Positions 51,180 to 64,000 of a stretch of 64,000 nucleotides of DNA are shown piece by piece; position 1 is the stretch's first letter, and every line of letters starts with the position of its first letter. Origin of the DNA: Drosophila miranda (taxonomy: Eukaryota > Arthropoda > Insecta > Diptera > Drosophilidae). The position numbers and the translations under genes are program-made. The notes under the pieces were generated by a model. The model worked only from the letters and a program-made list of their open reading frames with translations. It was not told the origin of the DNA and ran no database searches. The stretch covers positions 24,614,001 through 24,678,000 of the forward strand of contig NC_046676.1 in the NCBI RefSeq assembly GCF_003369915.1, in the 5' to 3' direction.

Positions 51180-54100
51180 TTAAAAGCTCTTGCCCGCCTC
51201 ATGGATGCGCTTGCGTCGACTGTCGCGTCGCCGGTACCGATCTATGATGCGGGACCGATGCCTTTCCGGGCACAGCGCCTCCGGCGAACTATCCACCTTC
51301 TTCATCACAATGCGGAACGTGAAGGTGTGCTTGGGCGAGGCACTGGCCGCGCGACGTGGCGATGGTGGCTCGAACTCGCTGCCGCTGGAAAAACCGCAGC
51401 TGTGGAGCTGCCCCCCGGGGGGCATGGCAGCAGTTGGCACAGTGCCTACGGTGCTGGGAATGCGTGGCGTACCGTTGGTGTAGCCCGAGGGGGTGGACAT
51501 TGATCCCGTGGACAGCTGCTGGGTAAGCACAGAGCTGGGCCGCGGCTCGAAGATGGAGGCACATCGCTGGTCGGTGCAGAGGAAGGTCTTGACCTCCTCC
51601 TCGCGCTGATCGCGCTTGATTGTGAGCGGGAAGTGCTTCCGGCTGGGATCGGCATACGGTCCGTGCCCATGGCCGTGGCTGGGTCCGCCTTGGTACGAGG
51701 AGCTCGAGTCGTAGCTGTCCCGCGAGCTGTAGTTCGAGGAGGTCTGCTGCGAGAGCGGACTGCGTGCTCGCGAGAAGGCACTGAAGGGTGAGATGTGCAG
51801 TTGGCGGAAGGTCTCGGCCTTTTGCTTCTTGGTCATCAGCGGGAAGTTGGGCGAGCGGGCGGGCGTTACGCCACTCGTCTCTGAGGGCGTGTAGTCGAAG
51901 TGCGTCTCCAGCGAGGACTTCCTGCCGCAGGAGGAGCCCGACCGCTGGAATGTCTCCACATCGACCAGCTCGATGGAGCTCTTGCGCAAGTCCACGGGAC
52001 GCCGGTGGCGCTCGTCCGTGTCCACAATTTCGAAGCTGGAGGTCTGGTCCTCATAGCTGGTGGACTGGTACCGCGATATGGACACATCGAAGCTGGTGTC
52101 GCGCGATGAGTACGGACAGTCGAAGCTGGACTCGGCGCGGCTCGACTTGCGATCGCCCTCGACCATCTCAAAGCTGTCGCCGCCCGAGTCCAGCCTCTGG
52201 AGGTTGATCAGATCCGTGTCCGTGTCCCCCCCGGGGCTGCGCAGCTGCTCGAGGAAAGGCGAGCGTGGCGGGTCGAAGGAAGATCGTCGCGAGGGCGGCT
52301 CAAACTCAATAGTAGGACACTGCAGCGGCTGCTTCACGGGCGGGGCAGAGGCTGCCGCCTCTGCCACAGCCTGGGCGGCCGCCTCCACCTCATCCGTTTC
52401 GCGCCGCAGCGCCTGCAGATTAACATAAACTGGTTCTGGCGCATAGGCCTTCAAGATCTCTACTAGCTCGGCGCGCAGCTCCTCCGGAATAATCAGGTCG
52501 TTGGAGTCCGACTCGTGCTCTTCGCTGATCCGCGGCTCGATGGGCTCCCGGCTCTCTGAGCGGCGCGTGAAGTGGTGCACCACTGCTGCACCTCCCTCTC
52601 CGTTTAGGGCCACCACCTTGAGGGAATTGGTCACTTCCTCGACGAACTGCGCCATGGCGGCATCCGTCTGCTCCGGCTCGACATCCGGACCGACCTTGCA
52701 CTCGGATTCAGCTGCTCTCTTCGCCTCCGCCTCCTGGTCTGGCTCGACTAGCTCTCGGAGTCGCTCATGCTTGATATAGGACTCACCTACCTTCTCGAAG
52801 TGGACGTTGGCCAGCTCGAATGGCAGCTCCTCGCCTGAGGCTGATGCTGATGCAGATCCTGAGCCACCTACCTGCTCCATTATCCCCGCATTGGAGTCCG
52901 CGCTGGGCCGCTTCGATCCCGAGGCCGAGCTCCCTGTCTGTTGGTTGTGCTGCTGCTGTTGCTGCTTCTGCTTCTCCTCCTCATCCCGCTTGGCGGATCG
53001 GCGCAGCTTGAGGCTCATCTTCGTGTAGTGAGCGAATTTAAGGGACATCTTCGGCTCGAATCCCACCTCTGACATCTGCTTCTGAACGGCACTCTTGGAG
53101 GCGGTGGACGAGGGGGCTGGACTGGCCGAGAATGTGCTCTGCCGGATCAGAGGTCCGCTGGAGGATCCCGAATCCGCGCGCGTGAAGGCGTTGGCGAAGC
53201 GGTTCGTGCGCGTTGTCATCACCTTCGAGGGCTTTCGCACAAAGGCCAGGATCTCCCGCATGACGCTCTTCTTCTCTTGCACCTGCGGCAGCGACTGCGC
53301 CGCCTCCTTCTCCCTCTCTCGCTCCAACTCCCGGGCAGCTGCCTCGGCTGCCTCCCTCTCCCGCTCCGCGCTCTTGTGGGTCTCGGCTGGATTGGAAACG
53401 TGGATCGGCGGAATGGGTCCCATGCCCATGGGGGACCGCTTCTCGCTGGCGAAGTAGATCGGCGTGAAGAGGCCGATCGAGGGTCGCTTCATTCCCACAA
53501 AGCCCGCCTCCTCCGGCTCCGTGGCCATGTCCTGCACGTGAACCGTGGAAGTGGGACTCCTCCGGGTTCCCGGAAAGCCCGTCTGGCAGCCGAAATCCGT
53601 GGGCACAGTGGCCCCCAGTGGCGAGCGACGCTCCTGGGTGTGCACGCTGAAGGTGGGACTGCTCCGTCGCGGCTCTCCCGTTGGACTTCTGGCAGTGGGA
53701 CTGGGCTGGTCGTTAGGGGATCGAAGGCCGCTGCTGCTGCCGGGGAAGAGCGGACTGCGCCTGCCCTGGGGACTTCGATCGTTGGTGGCCACGGGACTAC
53801 GGGACCGGCCCTGGGTGCCCAAAGAGATTGAGAGTTGTCCGCTATTCTTCCGCCGGCTGGAGGCCCGTAGTGTGCCCTGACGCGAGAGTGTGGTGGGCGT
53901 TTTCGATGAACCGCTGCCCGGACTCTTGGATTCCGTTTCCGTTGGCACCGGACTCTTTGGTGTGAGAGGACTTCGCTTCTTTTCGCTACTGGCCCCAGCC
54001 GAGGTGGTGTTGAGGGTGAGGTTGGGGCTGCGCCGTTCAGAGGGACTGCGTCGCGAGCGGAACGACTGCGACTTGGCCTTGCGGATCTTTGGCAGGGACT

Positions 54101-57100
54101 GGTGGTGGTGGCGGTGGCGGTGCTGGTGCGGTTGGGTGGAGGAGGAGGAGGGGCCGTTCAACTTATGTTAGTTGCTGTGAGGGGCGCAGCTGGTGGGGTC
54201 GCTGCTGCCGCTGGAGCTGAGGGTGGTGTTGGAGCCATAGGGATCCAGCGAGCTCTGCACGGACATCGAGCGGCCCTGGTTTTGGCGAGCGCGCCTCACT
54301 CGGCTAGAGTTGGGAGACAGCTTTCCGGGGTCGATGCTTTCTGGGTCTGCCTGCAAGTTGTAGAATCAGGCATAAAGGGGGACAACAGGGATGGATGGAT
54401 GGATATGGATGGATCGCATGGATGGATGGCATGGAGATGGAGGCGTGGATGATGGACAAAGACATGACCATGGGCATGGGCGTGGACGTGGACGGATGGA
54501 GGACAGACAGATAGAGAGAGATGGCGAGGTGGCGTGAATGTGAGTGATTCTGAGTTAACACGAACAAAGCCAAAAGCGGGGTAGGTTTCTATTTCACAAA
54601 AGCACACAGCAACCCACCTGGTAGGCCAAGGCATTCATGATGATCGCGTAGGGCACCAGGCTCAGCGGATGGATCTCCCGCATCAACACATTGGCGGGTA
54701 TCTTGTGGAACTGGATGTACTCCAGGAAGGTGCCCAATATCTCCTTGATGTCAATGTTCTGCAAAAGGAATTTGTTTGGTTCCTTTTATAAGAAGAATCA
54801 TAATTATCTGTGGGACTTACAGGATTGTTGTCGTAATACTTTTTGCTCCACATAAGTGCCGCTTGAAACTTGGTAAACTCGTCGGCCCGCAGCTCCTCCC
54901 TGGCCAGGATCAGGCGGACCACATGCTGCGGCAGAAGTGTGAAGCTCCCCAGATTGAGCACCTCCGTCCCATGCTCGTCCACGAACTCGAGCACCTTCTG
55001 CACCAGGGTCTTTGTGCATTTGTACTGAATATAGCGCTCGGCGGAGGCCAGCAGGGCGCAAACGGTGTCCACGTTGATGCAGCACTGCACGAATCCTGCA
55101 CAGGCGCGACGTAGCTCCTCCAGGCCATAGTAATCGGCGGCATTCATCACGCCTAAAAAACAGACAAAGGGAATGAATGAATCCCTCTCTCCCCACCGTT
55201 ATGCGACTTACCCAGCAGGGTGCGGGGCTGCAGGGTCACGCAGCCTGTGTGTATGTACTCGATGAGCTGGCGGAAGACATCTGGCTCAAACTCCTCAATG
55301 ATCAGCGTCTGGTGCTGCTGGCCTGTGGGCTAGAGTCAATCGAATCTGAATTAGTACAGGGGAGACTACATATTGGCGCTAGCAGAACACGAACTACTAA
55401 GCGTATGGAAGGGAGGAGTGTGCAGGAAAGAAGCCAAATTAGGTATCAAACTTGTTGCAGACAAACCAAAAGTAGGATTCTAGACACCGATTACTTGTAG
55501 ACATATACACAATGTAGACACATTGTTGGCTACACAGCCCAATATTAGCCAACAATCTATAGATTATAGCCAGACTATAGATTATGCAGCAGTAACTTAA
55601 GTCTCTATTAGTCTTTGTTGTTTGCACTGTCCAGTGCTCTACATTGTTATCTACATACTTACATACATACATATGCTCCCGCAAAATTCGTTTTTAATAA
55701 ATGAAATGTTTTCCTTCTGATTTGAAAGGTTTCACAGCAGCGAAAAGCAGCGAAGAGTACAACAACAACTCAAAACGTCTTCCATATATCTATCTCTGTC
55801 ATCTCTCTCACATCAAGCATGGCGTATGTATAATTTCATGATGAGCCTATGCAGCCGTTCTCTCCCGTCTTTCTTTCGCCCTCTCTAGGGCTCTCTCGAT
55901 CTGTCGCGCTCTCGCTTGCATTAGGTCACACGGGCAACTCGGCCGCCCCGCCCGCCCTTGAATTTAGTCTGGACCTGCACTTCTTGCACCTCGCCTATTG
56001 CGAAAAGTTCTTCGATCCATCGCCGTCTTAAACCGACACCACGCGTCTTCAATCTGACCCCTTCTTGAATCGAGCTAGTCATCCAGCAGACTAGTCCTGC
56101 TCCCAACTAAACCCAACTAGAACCTTTCGCTATCCCTTCGACTTTGTATCGCTTTATATAACATCCCCTTCAATAAAACATATTAAACCGAACAATCGTC
56201 GACTTTTCATAAATCGATCGCACCCATACACTGCTGAAAAAGCTCAGTAGTTCCACATGCACTGTTGGTATATGCGTAGATAAAAGCCAGAACAGAAGAG
56301 CTCCAGGTTCCCGTTGATTAAGTAGTCCCCGTATCACTGAATGGCTTGTTTAAGGCAGCCTTGTAATGTGTAGGATACTCGTACACTATCTTACAGAGTA
56401 GAGACGTGCAACACACTCCCCTATAAAACGCAAATCGCACAGGATAAAAAAAGCACATCTAAGTAAAGCACATAAAAGCCCATTATGGTACATTCGAGGT
56501 ACGAGTATTTTTAGCTCGTGAATGGATTAAATACACAGCACACACATACAGATGCAGATGCAGAAACGAATGCAAATACAGATACAGATAAAATTACACA
56601 TACGAACAGATAGAGAGATAGAGTCGTAAGGGGAGAGCGAGAGATAGATAGATTTTTGATGCTTGGTTAGTTGGTTAGTTACCTCGGTTATCGGAGCTAA
56701 TTGTTGGGTGAAACCGGTTCTCTATTATTATGCGGATGGGGTTGGGATATTGATGATTGGATGATTGCAGGATTTGAGAATTGGTGACACAACAGGGAAT
56801 GCACGAGAACATTGATAGGTATCATTAAAATGGATTATCAAATAGAACAGTATGCAAAATACAAATGTATTCTAAAATAATGTTACAAAAGAAATATCGA
56901 AAAGTTCAACCAAAAATAAACCCACGAGTATTCAATGATGCACACAGTAGCGCCACAGCAGTCCCCAGCAAAATGCAAAATCGCATCACACACACGCACA
57001 CACACGAGAAGTACTCACTCCTTTTAGAGACCCAGTGTCGCCCCAGGGTAATCGATTATGAATGAATACAGATGCACAGACACATACTCGTACATACATA

Positions 57101-57832
57101 CATACATACATACATACATACATTCATACGTACATAGATGGATGCTGGTGCTTATACGAACCTGTTGTGCGGCATTCTGTAGATTCAATAGCGGCTCCGA
57201 GGAACGCTTGAGGAAGAGCCGCAGCTTGTTCTCCTTCGTGGAGGTCTCCCGCTTACGCTGCGGCGATGGCGCTGCATAAAGCATTTTCGCAAACACTCGG
57301 GAACGGGAGGCCAGCACGGCCTGTTATAGAGAGAGGAAGAAATGAGTTGTAGGTGATTAGAGACAGTAAAACTTCTTGAAAATGAATATAGTACGAGTAT
57401 ATGTGTGGGTGTTTTCAGAGTTTCCCCGACTTTAATTACTTCCAAACTCAAGCCAAGAGTCAAACCGTCTGTGCTGTGCCATTATTTAAAAAAGTTACTT
57501 AGTTTTCGTTAAGGAAGCTCCACTGTAATATATAGGGTCGAGGCTGTGTAATGATTACGCAGTGACCTGATTTCAATACTCGGACATACAGACACGAACA
57601 TAAAGCTGGTGGTGGTGGGGGGGGGTGATGATGATGATGATGTTTGGGGCATGCTACATACCTTAACGGCACAGACGGGCTCTCGGGTGTCGCCCACCAG
57701 GAAGGTTACATCACACAGCTCCGGCATGGAGGCGAGGAACTTCATGTCCTCGGCCAGTCCCGTTTTGTTCTCGAACGTCGATAGGTCCGGCTCTGCGTCA
57801 GCCATGCCGAGTAGTATCAGCGCCTCTGGCAT
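51180..57832 (-). CDS. gprs: BTB/POZ-BACK protein with long Ser/Arg/Pro-rich tail (serine-enriched protein)
   Basis: Exons (complement): 57662-57832, 57162-57320, 55212-55329, 54821-55152 and 54618-54758, phases 0,0,1,0,0, then either a short terminal exon 54168-54350 or a long one reaching 51180. The first five exons give 307 residues: a BTB domain (from about residue 38, MPELCDVTFLVGD, interrupted by a basic insert QRKRETSTKENKLRLFLKRS) and a BACK domain (DYYGLEELRRACAGF to about residue 300). The tail adds about 980 residues with many RRSP, KRSP and RSPF motifs, fitting a proline-directed kinase target. BTB-BACK proteins usually dimerise and often adapt substrates to Cullin-3, but no Kelch repeats are present. 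The name gprs is from recall of a Drosophila serine-enriched BTB protein of similar size. The first exon begins at 57841 with an acceptor TTGCAG, so upstream leader exons exist. Confidence 0.85.
54123..54299 (-). other. gprs: in-frame retained-intron candidate carrying the short-form stop
   Basis: On the - strand, CGA|GTGAGG at 54300/54299 can act as donor and a long CCTCCTCC tract followed by CACCAG at 54123 as acceptor. The 177-base segment keeps frame, contains the TAA at 54168-54170 and a perfect CTAAC branch-point motif overlapping that TAA, 44 bases from the acceptor. Retention yields a 367-residue protein; removal yields about 1304 residues. Confidence 0.6.
54391..54445. repeat. GGAT-type tandem repeat
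   Basis: Imperfect GGATGGAT units in the intron between the BACK exon and the terminal exon of the BTB gene. Translations across it (Ser/Ile/His runs) are artefacts. Confidence 0.8.
55330..57161 (-). other. gprs: intron within the BTB domain of gprs
   Basis: A 1.8 kb intron between the exon ending at 57162 and the exon starting at 55329 (complement). It contains an eight-unit CATA run at 57091-57122. A donor-like GAG|GTAACT on the - strand near 56683 has no suitable partner exon. Confidence 0.7.
57091..57122. repeat. (TACA)8 microsatellite
   Basis: Eight TACA/CATA units in a gprs intron. Confidence 0.9.
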
Positions 57833-60800
57833 TTGGGTTTACTGCAATCACACAATCACAAGAGGCACACACACACGCACAGACACAGAGGATGTGCGTG
57901 CGAGAGGCAGGCTTTAGCATCATCGGCGGAAAGTTAATTGAAAAATTCTATAAATAATTCCTCATTATATTCTCATACAGGGGGGGCAGCGAGGTACATA
58001 GATGAAAGTCCCTATTGATCCTTTGAGACCAGGCCAGGCCAGGAACGGTGGCGTGGCTTGGCAGGTAATTAAATTGTAATTCACTTCCACTTCCAAAAGT
58101 CCCCACAAATATCCGGCCTCAACACAGACACGCGTCTGCGCCCGCCATGCTCCAGCTCCTGGTCCTGGTCCTGCTCCTGGCACTTCTGCCATCGCTATTC
58201 CATCGCGCCAGCCGTTCGTGTGGCACCTGCCCCGTGTGCGTCCTTGAGCATAGCTAACTCGCAAATAAAATGCAATTACCATAAAGGCAAAAGGCAATAG
58301 GCGCCCTGCCTCCTCCCAGGCAAACGGCATGCCATCCGGAAATGCCATCGGAGAAGGACAATACCACAACAGGCCAACACAAGCTCTTGCACGAGTAAGT
58401 ATTCTTCACAAAACAACATCAAATATAGGGTAGGGATGGGGCGTGGCAGCAGCAGCAGCCTTGCAAAAGATTGTTGCATACTTCGGGAAAAGTTGTTCTA
58501 TATAGGGAGATGGTGCTGGTTGGTGGTGGGGCATGGCATGCACATTGAAAGGGCAAAAGTGGAATTCAAAAGGGAGAAATGTAATCAATGTCGTACCTGA
58601 ATTGTCGCAATAGAAATGTTTGTTAAAGCTAAGTGGACCCTGGGCCCTGCCACATCGCCATCATCGTGTTGTACTTACCTGTTGCAATGTAAATATTCGT
58701 CTACGGGCCCCTCTCGCTCTTTTAGATAGTTATTCACAGATACATATTACAGTATATGTATCTCAGAGCGGATTGGTCATATATTGGTCCATATCCGATG
58801 CTAAATATTATACCATTACGAGAGTAGCATTACTGCAATCCCAAAATGAGCAAAGTAGGAATAAAGTACGAGTATTTACACCGAAGTGGTATTTACACCA
58901 AAAAAATTACACCAAAGTGCCTCAAAAGTATACACTGTACAGCATGCCAATAAAGTTAAGTTTGAAAAGGAGTGGGTGGTGTCCGGATTAGGGCAAAAAT
59001 TGTGCTGTGTATAGTATTTGTGTAGGTGCCCAAAAAAAAGGAAAAGGGAAAGTTGTATTAATATGTGCCACGCATAAATTTGAGAGCAAAAAGTTAGTTG
59101 GAGAAGGAGAGAGATGGAGAGGTGGAGAGATGGAAAGTTGGAGAGGCAATAAATAGAATTTTATTTAGAATCCGTTTAGATTGTGGAAATTATTGGTACG
59201 AGCAAGCGAGTATTTCGCTTGGATATCCGACAACAAAACTAACTTTTTTCTCTGCTTTTCACAAGCCGAACGCTGGCTGCCTCCGTATAGTGTTTCGCTG
59301 GGGCGTCACTTTCACTTTCAGCACCCCAGAAGCGTGCTTGTACGAGTATGTGTGGGTGTGTGTGTGTGTTGTGTGGGTGTACAAATGTGTGGCAACAAAG
59401 GCAACAAAAGCAACACCACTTCGTGCCACGCTCTAGCACTCTATCTATCACTCTATCTTTCACTCTATCCCTCTGCCACTTTCACACAGAAATCAAATGT
59501 TTCGATGCTGACGCTGATGCTGATGCTAATGCTGATATTCCAGTTGCAGTGGTCGCTATTTAATTCAATGATTCAATTTTTCTCTATCTATGGCACATTC
59601 CAACATACACACACACTCGTTCACACACACAGAGGACACACAGGACAGCGACGGCAGAAAGCTTATCGTTCGGCGGAAGCGAGTTTTGATGTGAAATGAA
59701 CCGTTTCGCACGAGGCACAGGAGCGTTCTGACTCGAGTCCCTGCCTTAAATATTGTGTCTACATCGAAATCGACATCGAATCCATACACAGAGCATAGGG
59801 GATGCCTCTGCGCATGTCCTCGACCAATCGATATGTGTCCTCCGGGTGTGTGGGTGCTGTCGCCTAGCCTGGCCAGGCAACAGTTTGTCCGTTGTGGAGT
59901 GGGAGGCCCTGGGGAGGCCCGGACAACGTGGCCACGACCGTCGTCGTCGTCGTCCGACCAGACCACTTGTTTGCTTCATTCTCGGGGCACGCGTCTCGTG
60001 TTGTGTTTATTTCTCCATGGCGCAGGTGCCGTGTGAGTGGCAAACGTAAACAATGTGCCTTCCCGGCTCGATAGAGATGACACGACGTTGGAAGGAAAGG
60101 GACATACCACTCGACATGCGCCCCACGGTGCCGTAACTGTGGCGCCTCTCGCCACTAAGGTGCGTCCCAGAGTCCAGTTTCAGAGCTAAAAAACCCAATT
60201 GAAATGCGGTGGCAACCCCCGCTCATCGGCACATCGGCAGTCCACTTGAGAAGGCAAGGAAAGGGACCCGGCCACCGATGCAGGCACAGTGGGACGCGAG
60301 GCTACAGTTTGGGATCATTAATTTTTTGCTTTTTTTGTTAGTGTTGATAGCATGATGATTCTTAGTAATGATACTGGTAGATAATAAGATAATGACTGAT
60401 GTTTATGGGTATACATATATGAAGAATACCTACCTATATCGTAAAGATGGCTGATGATGGATGATGGATGATGGATCTTCAAACGTTTTACTATCTTAAA
60501 CTCACAAAAAGGTAGATATTGTTAATTTCTTTATATTCTCAGATGTTTTTCTTCCACTGTGATCAGGAGAGATTGCCAACATCCGCTTTGACTGTCGCTG
60601 TTTCTGCCTCTGGTTCCCCGTTCCCCTTTTTATCTTGCCATGCCCCTTTCCCTTCCCATACCCGTTCCCCGCTCCGGACGACTGCCCTGTCACAGAGCCA
60701 TGCCATTAATTACTTTCGCAGCTTCCCTTTCCCCACATCAACAACCACAACCGAAGGAGAAACTGTCGCACTGTCTGACTGCTGCTAAAAATAGTTCTCC

Positions 60801-60900
60801 CTTCAACAGAACCAGAACCACAACCAGACATCCATAGATCTGCTGGCTGATCGGTTGAGAACTCCACGCTGCAGGTAGTTCGGTGTTCTGTCCTGACGCC
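57833..60900 (-). other. gprs: 5' leader region of gprs, candidate non-coding exons
   Basis: An acceptor (TTGCAG ending at 57842 on the - strand) precedes the start codon, so an upstream leader exon is spliced on. Candidate donors on the - strand are ACAG|GTAAGT (exon end 58679) and TTCAG|GTACGA (exon end 58597). No TATA box was identified. No protein-coding exon was found in this stretch. Confidence 0.45.
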
Positions 60901-63390
60901 GCCATCCCGCTGTGACCCATTGAGACCCGCTGTGACCTGTGACCTGTGGGTAGTCAACGGTTCCAATTGTATTAGCACTTGACACAGCGCGAAGAAATCA
61001 AACAAACAAATAAACAAACGACAGAGAGAGAGAGAGAGAGAGAGTCAAGGATGCAGACGGCAGCCGTGAGAAGCAGCAGCCCAGCAATCCCAGAGAGGTG
61101 ATGGGAGAGGGAATGAGATGAGAGTTGCGCAGACCAAGACGCCTCCGCAGCACTTGTGTCCGATTGTGCCCGATCACAGCTGCTGCGATTCGCATCCGCA
61201 TCTCTAGTCAGTCGTCGGCGAGCGATCGTCTCTTTCAGTTCTCTGTTGCTCCGTGGAATCTCAAGAGTCGACAGTCGAGAATCTTTATCCATCTATCTAG
61301 ACACTCGTGCCGTAGCAGAGCAGTACATTTGCGCGAACTTAAGTGAATTAGCCCGCAATTGAGGCCCAATTGATACCTACTATATATGTACATTTATTCG
61401 GTTCTATAGTGACATAAACTCTTTCAAAGATACACCAAGACACGTGCCCGGCACGCTTCGATGTGACAGCGTGAGTTCCGTTCCGTTCCCTTTCGTTTCC
61501 CCCCTCTTTACTGATCTATAAATATAACGCACCCTGAGGAAAAGTTCCTCCAAATTCTTGTGTACATCTACCATATACAAAGTGCATCTAGTGATGCTTT
61601 TATGCGCCATTTTGGAATAGTTTCGGTAATTTGCGCATCTCTAAACATTTTACGACCGCGTTTACCGTCGCGTTGCAAAAAATCAGAAGAATCCGAGAGA
61701 GCCGCAGAGGAATAGAGAGTGCCAGAGAGATGATACTCGGATTTTATAAATACTCGTATAGTAGATATCGAGATTTTATTCCGATCGGAACGGTCTTTCC
61801 CGAGACGTTTTAACCTCGCTTCTTAATGGTTTCACCCGAGAACTTCTTGTCTGCAGCATTCTCCTGCAGCCGCCGTCGTCTTTTACAAATATATATTTAT
61901 ATTCATATATGTACATATGTATATTGTATGGATATATATATATATATGTATCTATACATACCTACTACATATAAGTATCTTGAAGTACTTTCATCTGCGC
62001 CGGTTCCATATTCATTTTTTGCTTATATTTGTAGTGATTGCTGTGTCGCGTCGCCCATTTCCGTTTGTTGTCGTCACTATTTTCATATTTCATTTGGATT
62101 TTGCGACTGCCAGCAAATTTATTTCTTATCCCAACATAAGCAAATATTTTCTTGTTCCACGAAAGATGAAGACTAAGTAATATATAACTTTAAGACTGAT
62201 CTGTGCACAGGACTCTTGAAATGCAGACCAACATATTTACCGATCGGTTGTACTGAGACTTCTCGCAAAAAAAAACCCCGCCATATCCCCTAAGGATCTA
62301 TCTCTGTCTTCTCTGACCAACTCTCTTGCCCTCCCTCTAAAGTGCAATGTGCTTCCCCTGCACTTCTCCTACTACAAGATGACTTTACATCCTGAAAATG
62401 GCACTCAATCGAGCTCTCGCCGAAGGTTATTTACTGCTTTGATCTTTATAGTAAGTATAGTCACTCATTAGTCCAGGTTGATTTGATTAGTCAAGGTTGA
62501 TTTTAAGCAAACAGGAAATTCACCCACGTACCTACCTGTCTATCACATGCCTTTGAAGAGAGTGTATGCCACCTTGGAGTGCGCTGGCTTTTAATTACCA
62601 ATCTAAACGACAAGCAACAGGATGCCACCTCAACAGAAGGCGGAAATATATAGTTTATAAGTGCAGAGGCTTCTCCGGCCTCAGCGGGCTTCTCCCCCAA
62701 TAGAGAACAACTTTTCACGGACCGGCTAAAACGGCAGTGGATGGAAGAGAAGCTGATAAGTGCATTAGTATCGCATCCGTTCATGTTCTGATTAGATGAA
62801 ATTACAAACGCACGCGCCTGGCACCAGGGACCGGATACACCGCCAACCAGGACCCCGGAACCCAGGACTTATCCACAGAGCCGCCGCCCCCGAGAGTAGC
62901 AGCTGCAGTGCAAAATTGATAAAGGAAGCGTGGTTCAGGCCAAAACTGACGCACAACCGAGTACTCGTATATCCCACCCCTTGGCTCCTACCCTGCTGCA
63001 ACGGCTGATGGAGCCAAATTGAATTTCCAGCCGTTTGCATTAATTTCCCAGAGTCCGCATACCACCAGAGTGCGCCAGTGAGCGAAGTCTCTCCTTGGAG
63101 CTCACTGTCAGCCCACCGAAGACCAAGCCCACTGAGCAGCAACAGCTTTCGACGGATATCAGCGAGTGCTGGGGTAAGCGGCGAGTGCTAAGTGGAGGCT
63201 GCAGCGAGTGATGGGAATTTCCGAGCCCGTATTCTGTGTCGTGTCTGTATCCTGAACGCAGCTCGATTTCAGCGCAGGATATTCGTTTAAACTCCGGGAG
63301 ATGGCGATGCCGATGTCGATGCCCGAGCACGATGCCGCTCTGCTCCTCTGCTTCTGATGCTGGCCGGACGATGAGAATTTCCCCATTTTC
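60901..63390. other. non-coding sequence near the right edge
   Basis: GA run at 61023-61044 and AT-rich tracts (61890-61960). Initiator-like TCAGT sites occur near 61208 and 61234 (+), but no TATA box or exon boundary could be confirmed. Nothing else is supported. Confidence 0.35.
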
Positions 63391-63967
63391 AGTCTTCGTT
63401 TGACGAGCGACGTGCGCGCAAGTATTTAGCGTAAAGACGCGGATGGACGGACCGCCAGAGAAAGAGCAACAAAACAGTACAATAAACCAAGAACAGCCAG
63501 AACCAGAGCAAGAGCACGGGCTTGGAAAAATGTTACAACAACAGCAGCATCCACAGCATTCACGGGTGGCAGCATTCAGAAGCAAATGAAAAGCGGAGTG
63601 AAAACGTGAACATTTTCCTAGTGTAAAACGTGCAAAGTTTTGACGATTTGATTTTCATTTCGGGCGGATAATTTTTGAGAAACTTGAATTTTGTTCTGCT
63701 ACAAATTTTCACAGCAGAATTGAAAATTCTCATTCACCTCATCAAAAAACGAAAACGAGAAAAAACGAATAAAAAAGTGTGAGCTATGGTAAATGCAAAT
63801 AAAATATGAAACCATCGATAGATAAATAGTTGGAAAAGTGCAAGCGGAAAATCGGATAAAGAAAGCCACATCAAAGGACGTGCAAAATAATACGATATCG
63901 GACAAAAATTTGATGGAAAATCTAATGAAAAATTTGTTGAGCTGCAGAGAAAATTTCATTATTCTGC
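63391..63967 (+). other. probable first non-coding exon of a gene extending right
   Basis: TCAGTC initiator at 63389-63394, then A-rich, leader-like sequence with several short upstream frames, ending at TCTGC|GTGAGTG (donor at 63968). The coding part, if any, lies beyond the window, so the gene cannot be named. Confidence 0.4.
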
Positions 63968-64000
63968 GTGAGTGTGTGTGTGTGGGAGCGTGTGTGTGAG

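Noticed and set aside
53277-53831. 184-residue + strand frame opposite the BTB gene tail
   Set aside because: It mirrors the repetitive Ser/Arg/Pro coding sequence and has no independent features.

Overview
The window looks like euchromatin from a Drosophila of the obscura group. Short GT-AG introns, TATA plus initiator promoters, AATAAA signals and abundant CA/CAG/GAGA microsatellites indicate a fly. The genes are orthologues of D. melanogaster genes that, from memory, lie around cytological 53D on arm 2R (Muller element C). Two near-identical 943 bp interspersed repeats resemble the Helentron-like (DINE-1/SGM/ISY-type) repeats abundant in obscura-group genomes. Species cannot be fixed by reading alone. 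No bacterial, viral or CRISPR-type content was seen.

Layout. 1-25 kb: the 3' half of a polypeptide GalNAc-transferase gene (Pgant9, + strand; coding exons 16121-23295, 5' exons apparently left of the window). The chitinase-like growth factor Idgf6 (- strand, 1370-2983) and both repeat copies lie in the sequence preceding the first Pgant9 exon seen, so Idgf6 is probably nested in a Pgant9 intron. Pgant9 carries two mutually exclusive exons for the first lectin repeat, one basic and one more acidic. 25-26.5 kb: a long hairpin-forming inverted repeat next to a degenerate ~120-135 bp tandem repeat. 26.9-30.7 kb: three small - strand genes: a secreted S1 protease with a chymotrypsin-type pocket, a CFAP161 ciliary protein gene, and a TIL-type protease inhibitor gene interrupted by an in-frame TAA. 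30.7-44.6 kb: a gene-poor stretch with an orphan TATA promoter, then Picot (SLC17 phosphate cotransporter family, +) with two alternative promoters and first coding exons. 45.0-46.9 kb: a pickpocket-type DEG/ENaC channel (+). 47.4-49.0 kb: Amyrel (alpha-amylase-related, +), converging on 51.2-57.8 kb: a BTB/BACK protein with a very long Ser/Arg/Pro-rich tail (probably gprs, -). 58-64 kb: 5' leader sequence of that gene and, at the right edge, a likely first non-coding exon of another + strand gene.

Themes. Three genes (Pgant9, Picot, gprs) appear to diversify their proteins by alternative exons or splicing. The gprs case is the most unusual: an in-frame TAA that is also part of a perfect CTAAC branch-point motif separates a 367-residue form from a roughly 1300-residue form. 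The protease and Amyrel both have GATA motifs just upstream of TATA boxes, as in midgut digestive genes. I saw no wholly new multi-gene system. The best leads are the gprs switch, the Pgant9 exon pair, the interrupted TIL gene and the 25.6 kb hairpin.
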